A stretch of DNA of 64,000 bases from Candidatus Obscuribacterium magneticum (GTDB lineage: Bacteria; Elusimicrobiota; Elusimicrobia; F11): positions 1-64,000 of the forward strand of contig JAJAPZ010000009.1 of NCBI GenBank assembly GCA_020523905.1. The letters are read 5' to 3'. This document shows, in pieces, positions 22,501-28,711 of this stretch. The number at the start of each line of letters is the position of its first letter. Positions within the stretch are counted from its first letter, which is position 1. The notes beneath the pieces are model-generated. The model was given only the letters and a program-made list of their open reading frames with translations. It was not told the DNA's origin and did not search any database. The position numbers were made by a program, and so were the translations under genes.

Positions 22501-23030
22501 TCGCCATTACAGATTTGCCATGGGACCCAAATGTTAAGAATGTGCTGACCACCATAGAGGGGGGTGGGCCCTCATCGGATAATCGGTTGGCCGAAACCGA
22601 TTTGCGCATTGTTGTTTTCAACGATTTGTTGGAACAGAAATGGGAAGAGTTGGTGGAAGCGTCACTCGTGAATCGGGGGGAGGGAACGTCTCTTCTATTC
22701 ATTCCTTCTAATGAGATTTGGATGAAAAGATTGAAGCTTAAAGTTCAAGGTCAACGCAGAGTTCAAGTAGCGGAACTCAACCTGCTGGAGAGGGATGGAA
22801 ACATCCAGAGGCTGGTGTTCCGTAAACTCGCCCAACACTTTGATGGTACACGGATCCAACTCATCTCGCCAAAAACGGTGGCCATCGACATTTTTGGCTT
22901 GCCGGCGAATTCTCCCTACCTACGTGCGGAGATCATCCTAGTTGACGAATTATTGCGCGCCGTCCCCCTGCCTTTTGAGTTGCTTAAATCGTTGGATCGG
23001 ATTGCCACTCTTCTCTCCCAGCAAGCCTAA
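4599..23030 (+). CDS. Giant 6,143-residue exported/membrane protein with ChaN-like, HExxH, VWA and two AAA+ domains and a repeated-module array
   Basis: One unbroken frame starts at GTG 4599, seven bases after GGGAG. Order of parts by residue: signal peptide 1-27; ChaN/TraB-like domain about 115-620 (HIQDVH near 124, GGFH near 555) split by a palindromic insert; HEEIH at 876; HEFIH at 1158; a helical CobT-like stretch about 1520-1860; a Gly/Gln/Lys low-complexity linker about 1868-1960; a VWA domain with MIDAS DLSGS at 2131; hydrophobic helices about 2317-2360 and 2518-2550; a first dynein/midasin-type AAA+ (K2676, GVLDEVN with D2741); a second (GHTGTGKTT with K3022, IDD at 3083-3084); modules A1-WD40-A2-B1-A3-B2-A4-B3-A5-B4 at 3458-5625; a coiled coil about 5628-5708; hydrophobic helices about 5725-5868. 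VWA/AAA+ pairs are known to act as metal chelatases or remodelling chaperones, usually as separate proteins. Here they are fused. The substrate is unknown, and later proteolytic cleavage is possible. Confidence 0.9.
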   Translation: MRRASPLTKTFSTTLSVLFFVTNCALAHLPQTSIWSERRRSSRSKLELARLPASVDAASPASILNRLPPTSPQVFTPAPTGRLMSRWSRDNQERLAPLVAALPAQYGQVRKVVNPSNRAQSPILIHIQDVHMNSEAQGNIAETMRILMGETKIDFVGLEGALGAMDKDLERFRSFPDQESVRVVADYLFSKNKIAGPLYAGLTSGGRYPSFVGVDDPHHYEANVKAYREALPLVAKNQGYLKTLERKLGREKEKVFNPRLAAFDARVQSYRRGQLPLGPYLRFLSTSAKTASIEVDLFLEAWQLEKALPFSLVEKERNELVVRLLKKLDPGKTQDLLKASVSYRLGSLSQADFYEFLKDLCRGCGLDLRTFPHLQSYVQYVLLADGIDAEKLFVDVRRMEESGYASLATTSAERDLINFSTYLHLAGKLLAFSLTAEEWDEYKHLRMSPLTPPLSRWEREHIRIGERELALKRGATALEKTALLETTEILLPKGAALHLPEPAAFPLPTGEGRVRGIDLRPFESFYIEAEARDQVMARSVLEQIPKGRAGVSVLVTGGFHSKGLYTQLKKAGVTVISFVPKLTKVETSEGSAYLSVFAQEKTPLEKLVEGERLFLAPKVWAPVSRFHQAALVVLRRIWVYTGQISRGRIIHEIQELTGIRLKKVGFRYGREEAGLTLNGTVDMGATFRQGKIDIVNDYQRNVSHVLRWGEYCRQILALAARVMSPVGLSLRARSPKATERSNPSLRKRLTVALFWTADCFASLAMTVLDQILRLLVQWKGWRGEPASATARAHRFPKRIKEKESWPVFEKHLKAAGITEEEQIKRVLEGGIFTFHKDEGAIEKQSDVVLKAMAEGLAELLERPVSPEDFEKVIGLHEEIHAHLTDRDVVRIRDDLLRVLGPADFETLLQDVQRMYGSYPNEIEIIEEMIAQTHLERLLNNPLRVINDQNQTISIDPRVATILRFAGIEAVVEEIRPYYEAKQRLLEAAKAGSNEAYKKEARAMEDVAKEMASRLPSRGVLSAAVSALREEGRLPAPVFGDGQELMRASSPRLSEEEWAIVRRVSRQVTRAFIRGSAAEEVEKRAIANTREMRFSDFIPPTLDDPKSRQVLAQSFPMFSYADAIRFWGMTTLPAIPEGEPQILMRPLGAPVSFQAAYLHEFIHYLSSAGYLPIFTTHELITHAATAYDLVRGGGMRALRELGGELYGRLFEFGRQLYRDGKPVEDLNWLLEETERKMAEWGIPGVLEEIAQAGPWPEEIEAALRKYFQFERYVGTALGGYSMEREEETGQSGLAYIFDYASRILARGEYAHLFLQASRSSRERVERLRRVLGDVARILTRDRQLELVDWPKPLSDAEVPEVRYLFDPRDPRKNLHKILVPPAVWFLEENVVAGLISQEIFRAQHARPDLLDSALASNRTFMELWRTFDTPRVIEEGAKRFPGARQKWVNRFYDYRHTVTNLEMAKQKMSDLPLHFQYMAGIFWWWHKKAADSRIVDERVQDAFQQSKELLSEGFTTTAERHHQILMENIWPLAQKLRGEAIQDEMKEEMMERMAQDGSLNLTDEQKEAAANGQLRFNDLNDDQKKSVQEAMDQLSPSQKEQLEKEATQQVDGQEKNFSEQFGSQPMGAMQVIVIIDVGKEAGQSGQTPGSDALFPDQATPPTQAPQAPKGKAPPTGQRPGQKPTMQDLTSAMDSLVQEAGVLEQLAAQAENTAQKLREAAGGFKDQSAAQQLAEELDQLAKQLHQEAQTLHRQAQDVHEQATKTESSGKDQEESRTNEIAEGLNGIVQQAGQLSDQTENLEQATGHLEQQTGNLSEQAQEDPESISPQLAKDLHAYTGRLKDETREIHERTEQLKSLAKSVAKAIQEAAEGKGKEGGKPGGKQGEGAQGEVGKGQEGETGQEGALKGGQGQAGKGQAGQGQEGQGQPSQGQAGQGQPSGPPSGQMADGKGQGESGGEAPSLKQMDFSPKKPEPGRAGGGKGYGEGLAQEAVRSGERPPVTPTKPPPQRLGPARTKPGIPVPESARRRSEEVLKKIPIKPEKRKKQPLQKPLPKSIQTYRKIKSQYRSTIARLRSNIMISLKMTRQKRALRGLEEGDYLSAPDLADIKGRPPHIWATDLLPGKFNYRISLLIDLSGSMVRGVGVIPLQHAAEGAVILMEATKDIPGVEVEIYGFSDKPDCHLKDYGQKYSESLAASIFQEMFSLEHRGTADVAAVSMGIDRIKKGRQAYPGLRLYGIGIGLGTDKVKDAYAPYGFQIDQSKQIPDLIRRILKNELQGRKRVHNIIIVLTDGNPDADNAAALQKLAHDNRDHWAKASRMSVFNALMSGLVWGGLFYFYMHPSLGLFFGLLYGSQALFQLVAGVKSQNVIASEAKRSVFPAENWLTHIGTTDGFASLAMTYPDSGFFKWLLNGGVTADSRRGIHLPFINSFPAIVASWIAAHESVEAWVVRHYGLVKIPIMGPFLNHLISSLSDPFTLLNAALTRSYNLFRFSLLKGNRITRRLYVVLTRFQNRWNAVIKFASYVLLPAVLVGSLASGVGAVSGGILALGSVASTSKEEVDPFGGNQNIRVEYQRVDDKDVKFLIINGQKLRFGPGGDLTPRVDIIPVGDLNLPHPPAGVPDSFPATHVLRVQVGENGREKELYVPLSPYNLRKMEDMIAILSTKERPNLYMRGPAAGGKNTFVYALGGLANWPVYLMSLHFNTNERQLVAVRTYGETDKGSTGYRMSPVVQAANQKEGAWGVLDEVNGPENTGVLAALYSLLQNRFITLPDGTPVVAPPTFRLIAMGNPNVPPYVVNETPEDFNRRFQMLEMDYLHAPKRAYETDDQMEGRLKELVFLLRLHAPQLYARNPNMVQRLVDLGQDVVQAFEDGSLPRPISVRGLIRLVKHLEYYEGDEANLMDVLKTAYNTSRLEPEQKQVLETLLDARFPEIKPQGGWETSLLKQETLKADSAVKQSGPITERYYQIANDKGEILVEKAIPDGGAGDMSVERIEDTQSTLRNKLMMMKAMNLGEHILIYGHTGTGKTTISLDLLHNDLRLNPRHMQLKADSTVSSLWGSGGMANDVTTWEKSPLLLAMEEGRPIVIDDIGKPENQGVIKIINNVLQMGEIMTPYGIVRAKPGFFVIATTTLEEARYLVHELSGEVEDRFSLIYFDWMEEAEEIEVLKGRHPGLQADFITEFVQTCRKLREKDVIGEMQRPVTIQDMSVTLDRFQMQGQHTLFDAFLSAYGVDPRGDYIETVKVEFDAELRDKRFVDLQPPPTVPEILAELDTGKKSAMLDQLLRSFSGSRRSNKFRVKWNDSVTNVEIKSAGRNILEINIPTSMGSVGLLDALKNDAHFAEAEKKVLQELFENMAKPPVQPNTGNPQIDSAIQNALKGPRDHSYVGKKNMDNIHGRLESEGLPQNPDQIENLKQCLRWMSQFELLHPDVRKAVNDVLEYAEQMEKKNEGVGKKKKGKDKAGTSLLGLDPRSGPDFVVAPSGEVVDPGLLEKAREILAGIAPEVAAALPALPYAYYAPLPSYAMIDVDPDTKEPILLIDDIIREALKKPIPEEHREAFELLMAFLLAHEGIQYQLRKGATESADLTEEMALFFEVDSKLWVALTPEQQRALMELGSYLDALEPERADRLKPSLERLAKYSELPDEEATWTAVAEDLVKYGRFEGQSLEGKRLGVSRSFLELIASVSASPPAVLPEGGNAPVADRKQAGRQLEGHAGWVRSVAFSPDGKTIVSGGQDGTVRLWEASTGREIRTLEGHTRGVWSVAFSPDGETIVSGGQDGTVRLWPSEARDSKATSLIGLDPGAGPDFMVAPSGEVVDPGLLQKAREILAGIAPEMAIALPAITQAYYAPLPSYAMIDVDSDSKEPVLLIDDIIQKALKQPIPGEYQEAFELLMAFLLAHEGIQYQLRKGATETADLTEEMALFFEVDRRLWEVLTSEQRTALMMMGGYLDNLEPDRPDRLKPSLERLVMYGQLADSRPMWDLVAENLKKNGRFKDQGFDAERFIELRSRISGRLRLIVNEDSNPDAVVTKRELRPLQKGNRTPKQPQSIREMAQRLPSSFVKELQPVEDRYHSETDSHAIFITVYKSLASASRSRGGQSLHVIVDGRNVVGAWKIVVNNVHTTYSAGGDQFATTSFQFSYGISKLGGQRCFQIELPVQVERLVRADKDPLYHVEFDEETGTFTLVLVDEVIHKLEQSGFDVWSGTTQDLEVHWEIFSQSEWEESQRPQNAGTSLIGLDPQAGPDFVVAPSGNVVDAELLQKAREILAGIAPEVAAALPAIPQSYYAPLPSYAMIDVDTDSKEPVLLIDDIIQKALKKPIPEEHREAFELLAAFLLAHEGIQYQLRKGATESADLTEEMALFYEVDRRLWEVLTPEQRTALMMMGGYLDNLEPDRPDRLKPSLERLVMYGQLADSRPMWDLVVESLKKNERFKEQDFAAGRFDDLRGKLQELVFGQRKDEVSGAPTIRAPQISSPAPTIDEAFSFLESLFVIDKGGGSDYVVRVNRSITRQDIRRLTEIEMPDLLTFMENRDVVFWEYENRGGLKRVQFLSPNEAVYPIKLLMDFKSMVSHFGISFRGDGMARLDQKIEEFRRRMAAPPANSPSRMQEVFHTVPLQEYTHRATAGMARCKEFNKERLGQRERIKARFGMTYLENGAWKIVIHQVIDDPDPGGINRHDFELEWADYRGEGWSLQILDRAYNDLAQLEVGYNKERRIRFPSDPIVAVYVDERSGHVAIVLKDEAKNELQRSGFDQWAVWLYDINYQILSESEYRALDHHWSKGKSGPSAASLIGLDPRAGPDFVVAPSGEVVDPGLLEKAREILAGIAPEVAAALPALPQAYYAPLPSYAMIDVDTDSKEPVLLIDDIIQKALKQPIPEEYREAFELLMAFLLAHEGIQYQLRKGATESADLTEEMALFFEVDSKLWAALTPDEQRALMELGTYLDSLETQRLDRLGPSLKLLERLSQMRDEEATWVYLAKEMAAMKRYAGQTLDPRRFQVLRTALHNHLGVFQTLFQGTAGTSSAQQSGKAGQDGVAVEPAAQTAKLQAAFDRLPFKEARIFQGGKVKVFHAERPGKQAILNEEIEVRLTEKGKEKELMIWIFQDVEDDEGSSVDRHSFTLNCGTTLKEKGASHVVEFEVKKHIRRTSDVVEVAKTRVNVDAVSLEAVTDLYFEEGSQTLFIVLLDEVINAMEKSNHTMWRSPPIGRINWRIIRASEWPGVQLAKSLEAAANKGSSQGTSLIGLDPEAGPDFVVAPSGEVVDPGFLEKAREILAGFVPDVAAALPAITQAYYAPLPSYAMIDVDTDNKEPILLIDDIIRKALEQPIPEEYREVFELLMAFLLAHEGMQYHLRKSETGSADLTEELALFADVDRKLWLSLAPKQQQALMALGEYLDSLEPKRQDRLKPSLERLAKFSELPDDAATWNAAAQNLTKYGRFEGQSVDDKRLGMSRSLLKLMAKGAGTGESKRSRRVRKSRETLARQDQNFTSPIELLMNNLPTCGFQVKTKSGRTEAVKSTGNHWIHVGYQKRQGVVVGWWVQGDDDKFEPHMNFRFSYSKAKQEFLVQRRLAIDIAEGSDRDPLVQLVQFDDEEHATILVLILRDEVVQRLPHARLQPWKGSTNDGKFKWEIVSTKGIGKIKGEFQRQLRAVQKRIQNLKRRLDELYKVPTHYYRHAEVEREIRELEGEIFRKSETVKNLERKFQQLHDAVTEESKVNESGGAIPAVTKQNLSSFIRVMSFMGIGVRGSMRLYHWFGAPLFEDIFGVRWNQGGSPFKYVPHGFSFVPFVAAMGTFHLGLGWPGAIFVFCFSTVLARMAFIMAHPHGIRGGPVLISAVGLVLMVPCLDFLPASNLTLFLASALPFLTHVAVNLIGDYTRSPESRAAEKVALALMLADQGRADYAKDAILEVLSDKPAPLHIDQLSGLQAIQVMKDTMEGRHSRLNQQKFSRALAREIEKYFTKEQMSHGEMTSLLFRVAITDLPWDPNVKNVLTTIEGGGPSSDNRLAETDLRIVVFNDLLEQKWEELVEASLVNRGEGTSLLFIPSNEIWMKRLKLKVQGQRRVQVAELNLLERDGNIQRLVFRKLAQHFDGTRIQLISPKTVAIDIFGLPANSPYLRAEIILVDELLRAVPLPFELLKSLDRIATLLSQQA
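5941..6147. repeat. Palindromic element, family R3, in-frame inside the giant gene
   Basis: The ends are inverted copies: CCCTCACCCCGCCCCTCTCC on the left and the complement of such a sequence on the right, about 37 bp each, enclosing about 130 bp. It is translated as [13 protein letters not shown] at the left and [11 protein letters not shown] at the right, peptides well known as translations of this widespread repeat. The host frame stays open through all of it, adding about 69 residues to the ChaN-like domain. Confidence 0.85.
6782..6895. repeat. Palindromic element, family R2 copy 1, in-frame inside the giant gene
   Basis: GTCATTGCGAG at the left and CTCGCAATGAC at the right are inverted copies, with GAGCGAAGCAATC and GATTGCTTCGCTTCGCTC further in. 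A second internal GTCATTGCGA at about 6827 suggests a nested or compound element. It codes for residues about 728-766 without a stop. Confidence 0.85.
11691..11785. repeat. Palindromic element, family R2 copy 2, in-frame inside the giant gene
   Basis: GTCATCGCGAGCGAAGCGAA at the left is mirrored by TTCGCTTCGCTCGCCATGAC at the right, with about 55 bp between. It is related to the copy at 6782-6895. It adds about 32 residues just after the first hydrophobic segment that follows the VWA domain. Confidence 0.85.
14970..15635 (+). repeat. Module A1 of the giant protein (residues about 3458-3679)
   Basis: First of five similar modules of about 220 residues. Each begins TSLLGLDP or SLIGLDP, runs through [35 protein letters not shown] and LLIDDII, and has [14 protein letters not shown] 105 residues after the start (H3563). 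A helical second half follows. I do not recognise the family. Confidence 0.85.
15714..15935 (+). repeat. Two WD40 blades inserted between modules A1 and A2
   Basis: Two copies of a 42-residue WD40 unit with a 126-bp period, each with [12 protein letters not shown] and DGTVRLW. The DNA copies are almost identical from CTGTTGCGTTCAGTCCCGAT onward, so the duplication looks recent. Two blades cannot close a propeller on their own. No such unit occurs between the other modules. Confidence 0.85.
15963..16620 (+). repeat. Module A2 of the giant protein (residues about 3789-4007)
   Basis: Second A module; HEGIQY begins at H3894, again 105 residues after the module start. Its second half ([20 protein letters not shown]) is nearly identical to that of A3, so these two are the closest pair. 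Confidence 0.85.
16737..17256 (+). repeat. Module B1 of the giant protein (residues about 4047-4219)
   Basis: First of four diverged B modules of roughly 140-175 residues placed after A2, A3, A4 and A5. The shared pattern is a strand such as GAWKIVV, an acidic strand ending in [13 protein letters not shown], then W and an ending like [10 protein letters not shown]. It appears beta-rich. Family unknown. Confidence 0.65.
17277..17940 (+). repeat. Module A3 of the giant protein (residues about 4227-4447)
   Basis: Third A module; HEGIQY begins at H4332. Long DNA stretches are identical to A2 (for instance around 17700-17840 against 16380-16520), which points to recent duplication or gene conversion. 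Confidence 0.85.
18396..18908 (+). repeat. Module B2 of the giant protein (residues about 4600-4769)
   Basis: Second B module, with [27 protein letters not shown] and an ending [14 protein letters not shown] parallel to B1. A stretch of about 150 residues before it (18000-18395) has no counterpart in the other repeats and no family I recognise. Confidence 0.6.
18942..19605 (+). repeat. Module A4 of the giant protein (residues about 4782-5002)
   Basis: Fourth A module; HEGIQY begins at H4887. Its first half is close to A1 at DNA level; its end diverges ([20 protein letters not shown]). Confidence 0.85.
19716..20241 (+). repeat. Module B3 of the giant protein (residues about 5040-5214)
   Basis: Third B module: [30 protein letters not shown] and the ending [11 protein letters not shown] match the B1 and B2 pattern. 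Confidence 0.6.
20292..20955 (+). repeat. Module A5 of the giant protein (residues about 5232-5452)
   Basis: Fifth and most diverged A module; the motif reads [11 protein letters not shown] beginning at H5337, again 105 residues into the module. Confidence 0.82.
21048..21474 (+). repeat. Module B4 of the giant protein (residues about 5484-5625)
   Basis: Fourth B module, shortest and most diverged: [27 protein letters not shown] and the ending [11 protein letters not shown] charged coiled-coil segment follows (about 21480-21720). Confidence 0.55.
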
Positions 23031-23052
23031 TGTGGTAAACTCCGGCAAACTT

Positions 23053-23931
23053 ATGCGTTTTCCGACACTCAAAGAACGGTTGAAGATGGCGCTCATCGAA
23101 GATGCGGCCTTCGGCGATATCACGACGGCGAGCCTTCCCGGTTACAGCCAGCGCATAATCCAGGCGCATGTCATAGCCAAGGAAAACGGAGTTTTGTGCG
23201 GAGCTTTTCTTTTGAAGCCTATTTTCACGCTTCTCGATCCAAAAACGAAAATCGAGGTATTTAAGAAGGACGGGAGCCTCATTTCCAAAGGCCAGATTAT
23301 CGCCCGGATTCGGGCGAAGGCGAAAGCCATCCTCGGCGGGGAACGGGTTTTTCTCACCAAGGCGGGGCACTTAAGCGGCATCGCGACCCTCACGCGCTCT
23401 TATGTCCGGGCGGTCCGGGGAACGCGGGCGAAGATTTACGACACACGGAAGACCACCCCGCTCTGGCGGGACCTGGAGAAATACGCGGTCCGCTGCGGCG
23501 GGGGGGAGAATCATCGGTTCTCCCTGGGAGATGCCTTGATGATCAAGGATAATCATCATCATTACCTGCGGTCATTGGGGATCAAGCTTTATGACGTTTA
23601 CCAGTCAGGGGCCCTTAAGAAATCCCGGCATGGAAGGTCCAAATTTTTCGAAGTCGAGGCCAAGTCCTTCGAGGATGTCTGGCAGGGAATTAAGTGTGGC
23701 GCCGACTACATATTGTTAGATAATATGTCGATGGAACAGCTGAAAGGGGCCATCACGTTGATCAAGGCCGCTCGGTCGGCCCATAGGTCATCCCGGCCTC
23801 AGATTGAGATTTCCGGCGGGGTGACGCTGAAGAATGCGCGCTCCCTGGCCCAGCTGGATGTGGAGCGGATTTCCGTGGGGGCCCTGACCCATTCCGCCCT
23901 CTCGTTGGATTTATCGATGGAGGTTGCCTAA
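23053..23931 (+). CDS. nadC: Nicotinate-nucleotide pyrophosphorylase (carboxylating), quinolinate phosphoribosyltransferase
   Basis: From the ATG at 23053 the protein has 292 residues, normal for NadC. It converts quinolinate and PRPP to nicotinate mononucleotide, carbon dioxide and pyrophosphate in NAD synthesis. Family motifs are YDTRKTTP near 129-136, LEKYAVRCGGGENHR near 141-155, IKDNH near 164-168 and EISGGV and ISVGALTHS near the C-terminus. The segment GERVFLTKAGHLSGIATLT differs from the usual AERTALNFLQRLSGIAT but keeps its second half. The frame is open 37 codons further up into the end of the giant gene, which I regard as chance. The birA gene follows with no gap. The giant gene ends 22 bases before, so readthrough transcription from it is possible. 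Confidence 0.95.
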   Translation: MRFPTLKERLKMALIEDAAFGDITTASLPGYSQRIIQAHVIAKENGVLCGAFLLKPIFTLLDPKTKIEVFKKDGSLISKGQIIARIRAKAKAILGGERVFLTKAGHLSGIATLTRSYVRAVRGTRAKIYDTRKTTPLWRDLEKYAVRCGGGENHRFSLGDALMIKDNHHHYLRSLGIKLYDVYQSGALKKSRHGRSKFFEVEAKSFEDVWQGIKCGADYILLDNMSMEQLKGAITLIKAARSAHRSSRPQIEISGGVTLKNARSLAQLDVERISVGALTHSALSLDLSMEVA

Positions 23932-24702
23932 ATGTCCATCTCAGAACTCTTGCAGTACACGGAATCCTTGCCGAACCAGTTGGATTGGCTTTCGGTGGCC
24001 AAGTTTTTTGACCGTGTCGATTCCACCCACACCCGGGTGCAGCAGTGGTTGCCAAAGACGGGAGAGGGGGCCGCGCTCGTTGTGGCTGAGAGCCAGACCA
24101 AGGGGGTCGGCCGCCAGGGACGCCCGTGGGTGTCCCTGCCGGGCGGGATCTGGTTCACCGTGGCTTTTCCGTTAAAGCTCTCCCAGCTTCAGACCGCGCC
24201 CTTTTCTCTCGTGGCCGCTCTTCAAATTGTCAACGCCCTCAAAGAAGTGAACAATCTGAACTGCCAGATCAAATGGCCGAACGACATCGTTTACGAGGGG
24301 AAGAAATTGGGGGGCCTCCTCCTTTCCACGGTCAACAAGTATCGCCTTGTCTGGCTTCTGATCGGGGTCGGCATCAATGTGAACAATCCTCTTTCCGGGG
24401 AGCTGGCCAAAATCGCCACCTCCATTCAGCAGGTCCGCGGACAGACCCAAGGGCGGTCGCGTCTGATGGAATCAATTCTCATCAACCTTTGGAGTGCCTG
24501 GCAGGATTTCGATAAAACCGGCTTCGGGCCCTACAAAGCCGCTGTGGAATCCCGCCTCATTGGGGTGGGAAAATCCATGAAAGTTCTTTCCGGCCGCAAG
24601 CCAATGCAGGGGACTTTTGTCGGCGTTGACGCCAACGGGGGCTTGATGCTTAAAAACCGGTCCACCTTGGCCACCATCCACGCCGGGGAAATCCTGCCCT
24701 AA
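23932..24702 (+). CDS. birA: Biotin-[acetyl-CoA-carboxylase] ligase, short form without DNA-binding domain
   Basis: The 256-residue enzyme activates biotin with ATP and attaches it to the biotin carboxyl carrier protein. The biotinyl-AMP motif ESQTKGVGRQGRPWVS lies near 53-68 and KWPNDIVYEGKKLGG near 114-128; a small C-terminal domain follows (GTFVGVDANGGLML). There is no N-terminal helix-turn-helix, so it should be a monofunctional ligase and not a repressor. The ATG abuts the nadC stop codon, which suggests coupled translation in a two-gene operon. A palindrome after the stop probably marks the transcript end. Confidence 0.94.
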   Translation: MSISELLQYTESLPNQLDWLSVAKFFDRVDSTHTRVQQWLPKTGEGAALVVAESQTKGVGRQGRPWVSLPGGIWFTVAFPLKLSQLQTAPFSLVAALQIVNALKEVNNLNCQIKWPNDIVYEGKKLGGLLLSTVNKYRLVWLLIGVGINVNNPLSGELAKIATSIQQVRGQTQGRSRLMESILINLWSAWQDFDKTGFGPYKAAVESRLIGVGKSMKVLSGRKPMQGTFVGVDANGGLMLKNRSTLATIHAGEILP

Positions 24703-24740
24703 CGTAGTGAGTCCAACGCATCTTTTCATAACCAAAAGCC

Positions 24741-24828
24741 GTCATACCGGCGAAAGCCGGTATCCAGGTCTTAAACATTCCTTAAAACGCAGATTCAAAG
24801 TCTGGATACCGGCTTTCGCCGGTATGAC
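24741..24828. repeat. Palindromic repeat, family R1, downstream of birA
   Basis: GTCATACCGGCGAAAGCCGG at the left and CCGGCTTTCGCCGGTATGAC at the right are exact inverted copies, extended inward by TATCCAG and CTGGATA. The centre is about 34 bp of unrelated sequence. It lies in the 237-base gap between birA and the histone-fold gene and may end the birA transcript. Confidence 0.9.
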
Positions 24829-24939
24829 GAAAGAAAAATAAACGATTTAAAAGAGTTTTTGACAAAAAGATGCATTATTTGCGTTAATCCACCCCATCTT
24901 ACCCCGCCGCTGTATTAAAGGGGATTTAAGGAGAATTAA

Positions 24940-25119
24940 ATGGCTGACACATATGTTGTAGTAAGCAAAATAAAGAAAAAGGTCAAAGAAGCAGGATTCC
25001 GGACAGGAAAAGATTATATTGATGCGCTTTCACGCAAAGTGGAAGAAGTGATCAACGCCTCTGTTGAGAAGGTCAAAGTGGCCGGCAACAAGAAAACCCT
25101 GGGAGCCGAAGACCTCTAA
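24940..25119 (+). CDS. Histone-fold protein of bacterial/archaeal type, 59 residues
   Basis: An ATG with AAGGAG eight bases upstream opens a frame of 59 codons. The protein begins MADTYVVVSKIKKKVKEAGF and ends KVAGNKKTLGAEDL. It reads as a single histone fold: a short first helix (7-17), a long central helix (about 25-47) and a last segment whose AGNKKTLGAEDL closely matches the AGRKTVKAEDI ending of archaeal histones, including the basic-Thr...Asp arrangement that clamps the L2 loop. Small histones of this size are known from some bacteria such as Bdellovibrio. It has many lysines and no cysteine or tryptophan. The menG start follows 12 bases after its stop, so it appears to lead the menG-nuo operon. 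Function in DNA binding or packaging is inferred from the fold. Confidence 0.78.
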   Translation: MADTYVVVSKIKKKVKEAGFRTGKDYIDALSRKVEEVINASVEKVKVAGNKKTLGAEDL

Positions 25120-25131
25120 ATTTTTCGTTCT

Positions 25132-25821
25132 TTGGCTGCTTCCTCCATCCGGGACATTTTCGACAACCTTGTCCCGGGTTATGATCAATTTAACTCCCTG
25201 AGTAGCCTCGGTTTCGTGTCGCATTGGCGTCGCGAAGCCGCCTGCCTGTTTCCAACCGGGTCCTTTGTCCTGGACGTCGGGACAGGGACCGGCGGGATGG
25301 CGAAGGAGCTGGCCCGCCGCGGGTGCCGGGTCGTGGGGGTGGATTTTTCGGAGCGGATGATCCAGAGGGCCAAGCAGAAGCTTGGAAATCATCCATCGAT
25401 TGAATTTGCCGTCGCCGCCGCCGACGCGCTTCCTTTTGATTCAGCGATGTTTGATGGGATCACATCCGCCTTCGTTCTCCGCAATTTATACGAGGGGGGT
25501 ATTTTTCAGCAATCGTTGTGCGAGTTTCACCGGGTCTTGAGGCCCGGCGGGCAAATGGTTCATCTGGAACTAACCCGTCCGCCCGGGGGGACATTGTCCT
25601 TGGGACACCGCTTCTACCTGCGGATGGTCCTTCCGTTGATCGGCCGGGCGATCTTTGGATCCAGGTGGCCACGCGCGTATTTGAGATCAACCATTGAAAA
25701 ATTGCCCTCGCCGGAAACGATTTGTCAATGGCTGCGCTGGGGGGGCTTCGATCAGATAGGCCACACCCCCCTCAACGGGGGTGTCGCAGCTTTGTTTGTG
25801 AGTAAAAAATGCTCGACTTAA
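25132..25821 (+). CDS. menG: Demethylmenaquinone methyltransferase (UbiE/MenG family)
   Basis: The 229-residue protein is a class I SAM-dependent methyltransferase with VLDVGTGTGGMAKELA (SAM-binding motif I, near 45-60), VVGVDFSERMI and a family-specific start (IRDIFDNLVPGYDQFN) matching IAxxYDxxN of MenG. It would make the last step of menaquinone synthesis. In frame after the preceding stop the first usable start is TTG at 25132; there is no clear Shine-Dalgarno sequence, so translation may depend on coupling to the histone-fold gene. Its 3' end overlaps nuoA by 13 bases. Its place at the head of a nuo operon fits a menaquinone-reducing complex I. Confidence 0.88.
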   Translation: MAASSIRDIFDNLVPGYDQFNSLSSLGFVSHWRREAACLFPTGSFVLDVGTGTGGMAKELARRGCRVVGVDFSERMIQRAKQKLGNHPSIEFAVAAADALPFDSAMFDGITSAFVLRNLYEGGIFQQSLCEFHRVLRPGGQMVHLELTRPPGGTLSLGHRFYLRMVLPLIGRAIFGSRWPRAYLRSTIEKLPSPETICQWLRWGGFDQIGHTPLNGGVAALFVSKKCST

Positions 25822-26171
25822 ATCAGTATCTGGGATTGCTTGTCTTTGTCATTCTGGGGATTCTTTTTGTCCTGGTGGCCTTTGGTTTCTCGGCGTTATT
25901 CCGCGAGCGAGGGACAGATCCCCTACGTCAAACCGTCTACGAGTGCGGTGTGCCTGTCACCGGCACGCCTTTTGTCTCCCCGAACATCCGGTTCTATGTC
26001 TTTGCCCTTCTTTTTGTGATTTTCGACAGCGAAGTGGCTTTTATCCTTCCTTGGGCGGTTAAATTCAAAGAGCTGGGGTGGGTGGGCTTTATCGAGATGA
26101 TGGTTTTTATCGCCGTTCTTTTCGTGGCGCTCGTCTATGCCTGGCGAAAAGGGGCGATGCGGTGGGAGTAG
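25809..26171 (+). CDS. nuoA: NADH-quinone oxidoreductase subunit A
   Basis: The 120-residue membrane protein has three transmembrane helices and the family signature PLRQTVYECGVP plus FDSEVAFILPWAV. NuoA sits in the inner membrane at the joint between the peripheral arm and the membrane arm of complex I, next to the quinone cavity with NuoH. The ATG lies inside the end of menG (13-base overlap), which suggests translational coupling. Confidence 0.96.
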   Translation: MLDLNQYLGLLVFVILGILFVLVAFGFSALFRERGTDPLRQTVYECGVPVTGTPFVSPNIRFYVFALLFVIFDSEVAFILPWAVKFKELGWVGFIEMMVFIAVLFVALVYAWRKGAMRWE

Positions 26172-26206
26172 AAGATGTTACTGCGTCCGTCCTCCCCGTG
26201 AAAACC

Positions 26207-26275
26207 GTCATCCCCGCGAAAGCGGGAATCCAGTCCGTGAACACCGGACTGGATTCCCGCTTTCGCGGGGATGAC
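26207..26275. repeat. Palindromic repeat, family R1, between nuoA and nuoB
   Basis: GTCATCCCCGCGAAAGCGGG and CCCGCTTTCGCGGGGATGAC are exact inverted arms, extended by AATCCAGTCC and GGACTGGATT, around the centre GTGAACACC. The hairpin has about 30 bp per arm. It sits inside an operon, so it may adjust message stability or segmental expression more than terminate. Confidence 0.9.
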
Positions 26276-26331
26276 GACTTGTGCGGGATTGACGACTTGG
26301 AGTGTGTGCTGCTGAATGATGGGGATTAAAT

Positions 26332-26910
26332 ATGAGTTACGCCTTCGATAAACTTCAGATCGTCCGGCACAAAATCATCGGCGGCGACCTTTTTTTGACG
26401 ACGGTCGATGGCTTCATCGGATGGGCCCGGAGCTCCTCGATATGGCCGCTCACCTTCGGTTTGGCTTGTTGCGCGATTGAAATGATGTCCGCGTATGCGT
26501 CTCGTTTTGATTTTGACCGGCTGGGCGTATTCCCTCGACCCACCCCCCGCCAGGCCGATATGATGATTATTGCAGGGACCGTGGTCAAAAAGATGGCCCC
26601 GGCCGTGGAGCGGCTTTACCACGAGATGCCGGAGCCCCGGTTTGTCGTATCCATGGGGGCCTGTTCCAACTGCGGGGGACCGTACTACGATTCGTATTCG
26701 GTCTGTAAGGGAGTGGACAAGATCATACCCGTCGATGTCTATGTGCCCGGCTGCCCGCCGCGCCCGGAGGCGTTGTACAGGGGCGTCCTCACGCTGCAGG
26801 AAAAAATGAAAAAATATTGGGACGGAGGGCAGCGCGTCTTGCGGCCCTCCCCCCCGGACCCCCAGGATCTTGAGAAAATTAATGTCGCCGCCATCAAGGC
26901 GCGGGAATAA
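26332..26910 (+). CDS. nuoB: NADH-quinone oxidoreductase subunit B
   Basis: 192 residues. The four ligands of the N2 cluster are present: the tandem cysteines in [11 protein letters not shown], then [11 protein letters not shown] and [12 protein letters not shown]2 passes electrons to quinone. The C-terminal tail after [19 protein letters not shown] is a little longer than usual ([21 protein letters not shown]). The start follows 160 bases of intergenic sequence holding an R1 palindrome. Confidence 0.97.
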   Translation: MSYAFDKLQIVRHKIIGGDLFLTTVDGFIGWARSSSIWPLTFGLACCAIEMMSAYASRFDFDRLGVFPRPTPRQADMMIIAGTVVKKMAPAVERLYHEMPEPRFVVSMGACSNCGGPYYDSYSVCKGVDKIIPVDVYVPGCPPRPEALYRGVLTLQEKMKKYWDGGQRVLRPSPPDPQDLEKINVAAIKARE

Positions 26911-26922
26911 AGATTTCGGCCC

Positions 26923-27501
26923 ATGTACTCCACTGAAATTATCAAAAAGCTCCAAGAAGAATTTCCGGAGGTCCAGGAAATACCGGTCCCCGAAAAGTTT
27001 GTGCGCGATCCCCTTCCTCACGTCAATGTCCCGCCGCAGAGAATCCATGAGGTCGGCGCGTTTCTAAAAAGCGATCCCGCGTTTGCGTTCGACCTGCCCA
27101 ATTATGTCACCGCCGTCGATAAAGTCAAAGACGGGGTGTTTGAGTTGGTTTATGACCTTTATTCAACCCGGCACAAGCAGGGGATTGTGTTAAAGTCCAC
27201 CATTTCCCGGGATAACGGTGTTATTGATTCATTATCAGATATTTGGAGCGGGTTTGATTGGCAAGAACGAGAGGTCTACGATCTCTTTGGAATAACATTC
27301 CGTCACCATCCGAATATGAAACGGATCCTCTTGTGGGAAGGTTACCCGGGCCATCCCTTACGGAAGGATTATGTTCATGTAACCGACCGGTTCGACTCTG
27401 GCTTGGAAATCGGGACGCCGGGTTTTGATGAAGCGGGATTGCCGGTAAATGTTAAGGGAGGCAGCGATCGTCATTCCGGCGAAAGCCGGAATCCAGAATA
27501 A
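26923..27501 (+). CDS. nuoC: NADH-quinone oxidoreductase subunit C, with C-terminus encoded by a repeat
   Basis: 192 residues of the 30-kDa subunit, a peripheral-arm protein. The signature DWQEREVYDLFGITFRHHPN and the following LRKDY are present. The last residues, RHSGESRNPE, and the stop codon are read from the left arm of an R1 palindrome (27470-27538), so the natural C-terminus has been replaced or extended by the insertion. The core domain is intact. It is a separate gene from nuoD, unlike fused NuoCD proteins. Confidence 0.95.
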   Translation: MYSTEIIKKLQEEFPEVQEIPVPEKFVRDPLPHVNVPPQRIHEVGAFLKSDPAFAFDLPNYVTAVDKVKDGVFELVYDLYSTRHKQGIVLKSTISRDNGVIDSLSDIWSGFDWQEREVYDLFGITFRHHPNMKRILLWEGYPGHPLRKDYVHVTDRFDSGLEIGTPGFDEAGLPVNVKGGSDRHSGESRNPE

Positions 27502-27538
27502 TGTTAAGGACCTGGACCCCGGCTTTCGCCGGGGTGAC
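27470..27538. repeat. Palindromic repeat, family R1, at the nuoC/nuoD junction
   Basis: GTCATTCCGGCGAAAGCCGG at the left and CCGGCTTTCGCCGGGGTGAC at the right, with ATCCAG and CTGGA inward. It starts inside the last codons of nuoC, supplies its stop, and ends 16 bases before the nuoD start. Confidence 0.9.
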
Positions 27539-27553
27539 GAACGAAGGAGACGT

Positions 27554-28711
27554 GTGGAAAAAAGAATCAGCAGCATAGCTTCGGGGCCGGTGTTTGAGAC
27601 CAAGATCGAGCAGATCGGGGAACATGAGATGCTCCTTAACATGGGGCCTCAGCACCCTTCCACCCACGGGGTGCTCCGGGTTGTTCTTAAACTGTCGGGG
27701 GAAGTGATAACGGAAGCGGTGGCAGATGTCGGCTACTTGCACCGCGGGGTGGAGAAACTCTCCGAGCACAGGACTTACCCCATGATCATCGTCCTTTCCG
27801 ACCGGAACGACTACCTCGCCGCCATGACCAACAATTGGGCGTTTTGCCTGGCGGTGGAAAAGTTGATGAAGGTGCAAATACCGCCGCGGGCCGAGTATTT
27901 GCGTGTCATTGTCGGCGAGCTCAATCGCGCGGCCTCCCATATGGTGTTTCTCGGAACCTTTGGCATCGACATCGGGGCGTTCACGCCCTTTCTCTATTCC
28001 TTCGGCCGGGACCGTGAGGAGATTTTGGATTTGTTCGAAGAGATTTGCGGGGCCCGGATTACCTACAACTACATCCGGGTGGGTGGTGTGATGCTGGATG
28101 CTCCGGAGGGTTGGATCGACCGCGTGAAGGCTTTTGTGAATCGGATGTGGCCCCGCCTGGAAGAATACGACAAACTTTTGACCTTTAATCCCATCTTTAA
28201 GGACCGCACAATTGGCATCGGGGCGCTTTCCCGTGGAAGGGCCATTGACCTCGGCCTGACGGGCCCCAATTTAAGAGCGAGCGATGCCTCCGTCGACCTG
28301 CGGCGCGATCATTCTTACAGCGTCTATCAGGCTTTTGCCTTTCAAGTCCCCGTGGGAAAAAACGGGGACAGCTTCGACCGTTATTGGGTTCGCCGCCAGG
28401 AAATAACGGAGGCCTTGAAGATTGTGGAGCAGGCGTGTGACAAAATCCCGGAAGGGCCCGTCATGGCGAAAATCCCTCCGCTTTACCGGCCTCCGGCGGG
28501 AGAGGCATACGCCCAGATCGAAGCGCCGCGGGGCTGGCTGGGCTCCTACATCGTTTCGGATGGGACGGACAAACCCGCCCGTCATCATATCAGGGCGCCT
28601 TCCTTTATTAATCTGCAGGCCCTGGGCGAATTGGTAAAAGGGTGGAAGGTGGCCGACGTCGTGGCGATCCTGGGTTCGATTGATATTGTCTTGGGAGAGG
28701 TGGATCGATGA
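27554..28711 (+). CDS. nuoD: NADH-quinone oxidoreductase subunit D
   Basis: The 49-kDa peripheral subunit, which forms the quinone site with NuoB. I choose the GTG at 27554 because AGGAG lies four bases before it. The frame is open upstream to 27449, but that part reads VIPAKAGIQ and RRGDE, a translation of the R1 repeat. The chosen protein has 385 residues. Family signatures: MGPQHPSTHGVLR (quinone-binding His), GYLHRGVEKLSE, SDRNDYLAAM, and the C-terminal ending of the family, LGSIDIVLGEVDR. Confidence 0.95.
   Translation: MEKRISSIASGPVFETKIEQIGEHEMLLNMGPQHPSTHGVLRVVLKLSGEVITEAVADVGYLHRGVEKLSEHRTYPMIIVLSDRNDYLAAMTNNWAFCLAVEKLMKVQIPPRAEYLRVIVGELNRAASHMVFLGTFGIDIGAFTPFLYSFGRDREEILDLFEEICGARITYNYIRVGGVMLDAPEGWIDRVKAFVNRMWPRLEEYDKLLTFNPIFKDRTIGIGALSRGRAIDLGLTGPNLRASDASVDLRRDHSYSVYQAFAFQVPVGKNGDSFDRYWVRRQEITEALKIVEQACDKIPEGPVMAKIPPLYRPPAGEAYAQIEAPRGWLGSYIVSDGTDKPARHHIRAPSFINLQALGELVKGWKVADVVAILGSIDIVLGEVDR

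Noticed and set aside
4797..22702. Many open frames of 60-330 codons on the minus strand and in other plus frames over the giant gene
   Set aside because: They lack ribosome sites and recognisable domains, and the A modules produce the same antisense pattern each time, as expected for shadows of a repeated coding sequence.
4599..23030. The giant frame as several genes wrongly joined
   Set aside because: There is no internal stop in 18.4 kb and domain linkers contain no ribosome site plus start of convincing quality. A joint by assembly error cannot be ruled out, but the repeats alone would more likely cause collapse than a neat open frame.
24741..27538. R1 palindromes as a CRISPR array
   Set aside because: The copies are inverted repeats scattered hundreds of bases apart, without regular spacing or unique spacers.
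27449..27553. NuoD starting at 27449
   Set aside because: The extra residues are a translation of the R1 repeat (VIPAKAGIQ), and a ribosome site stands directly before GTG 27554.
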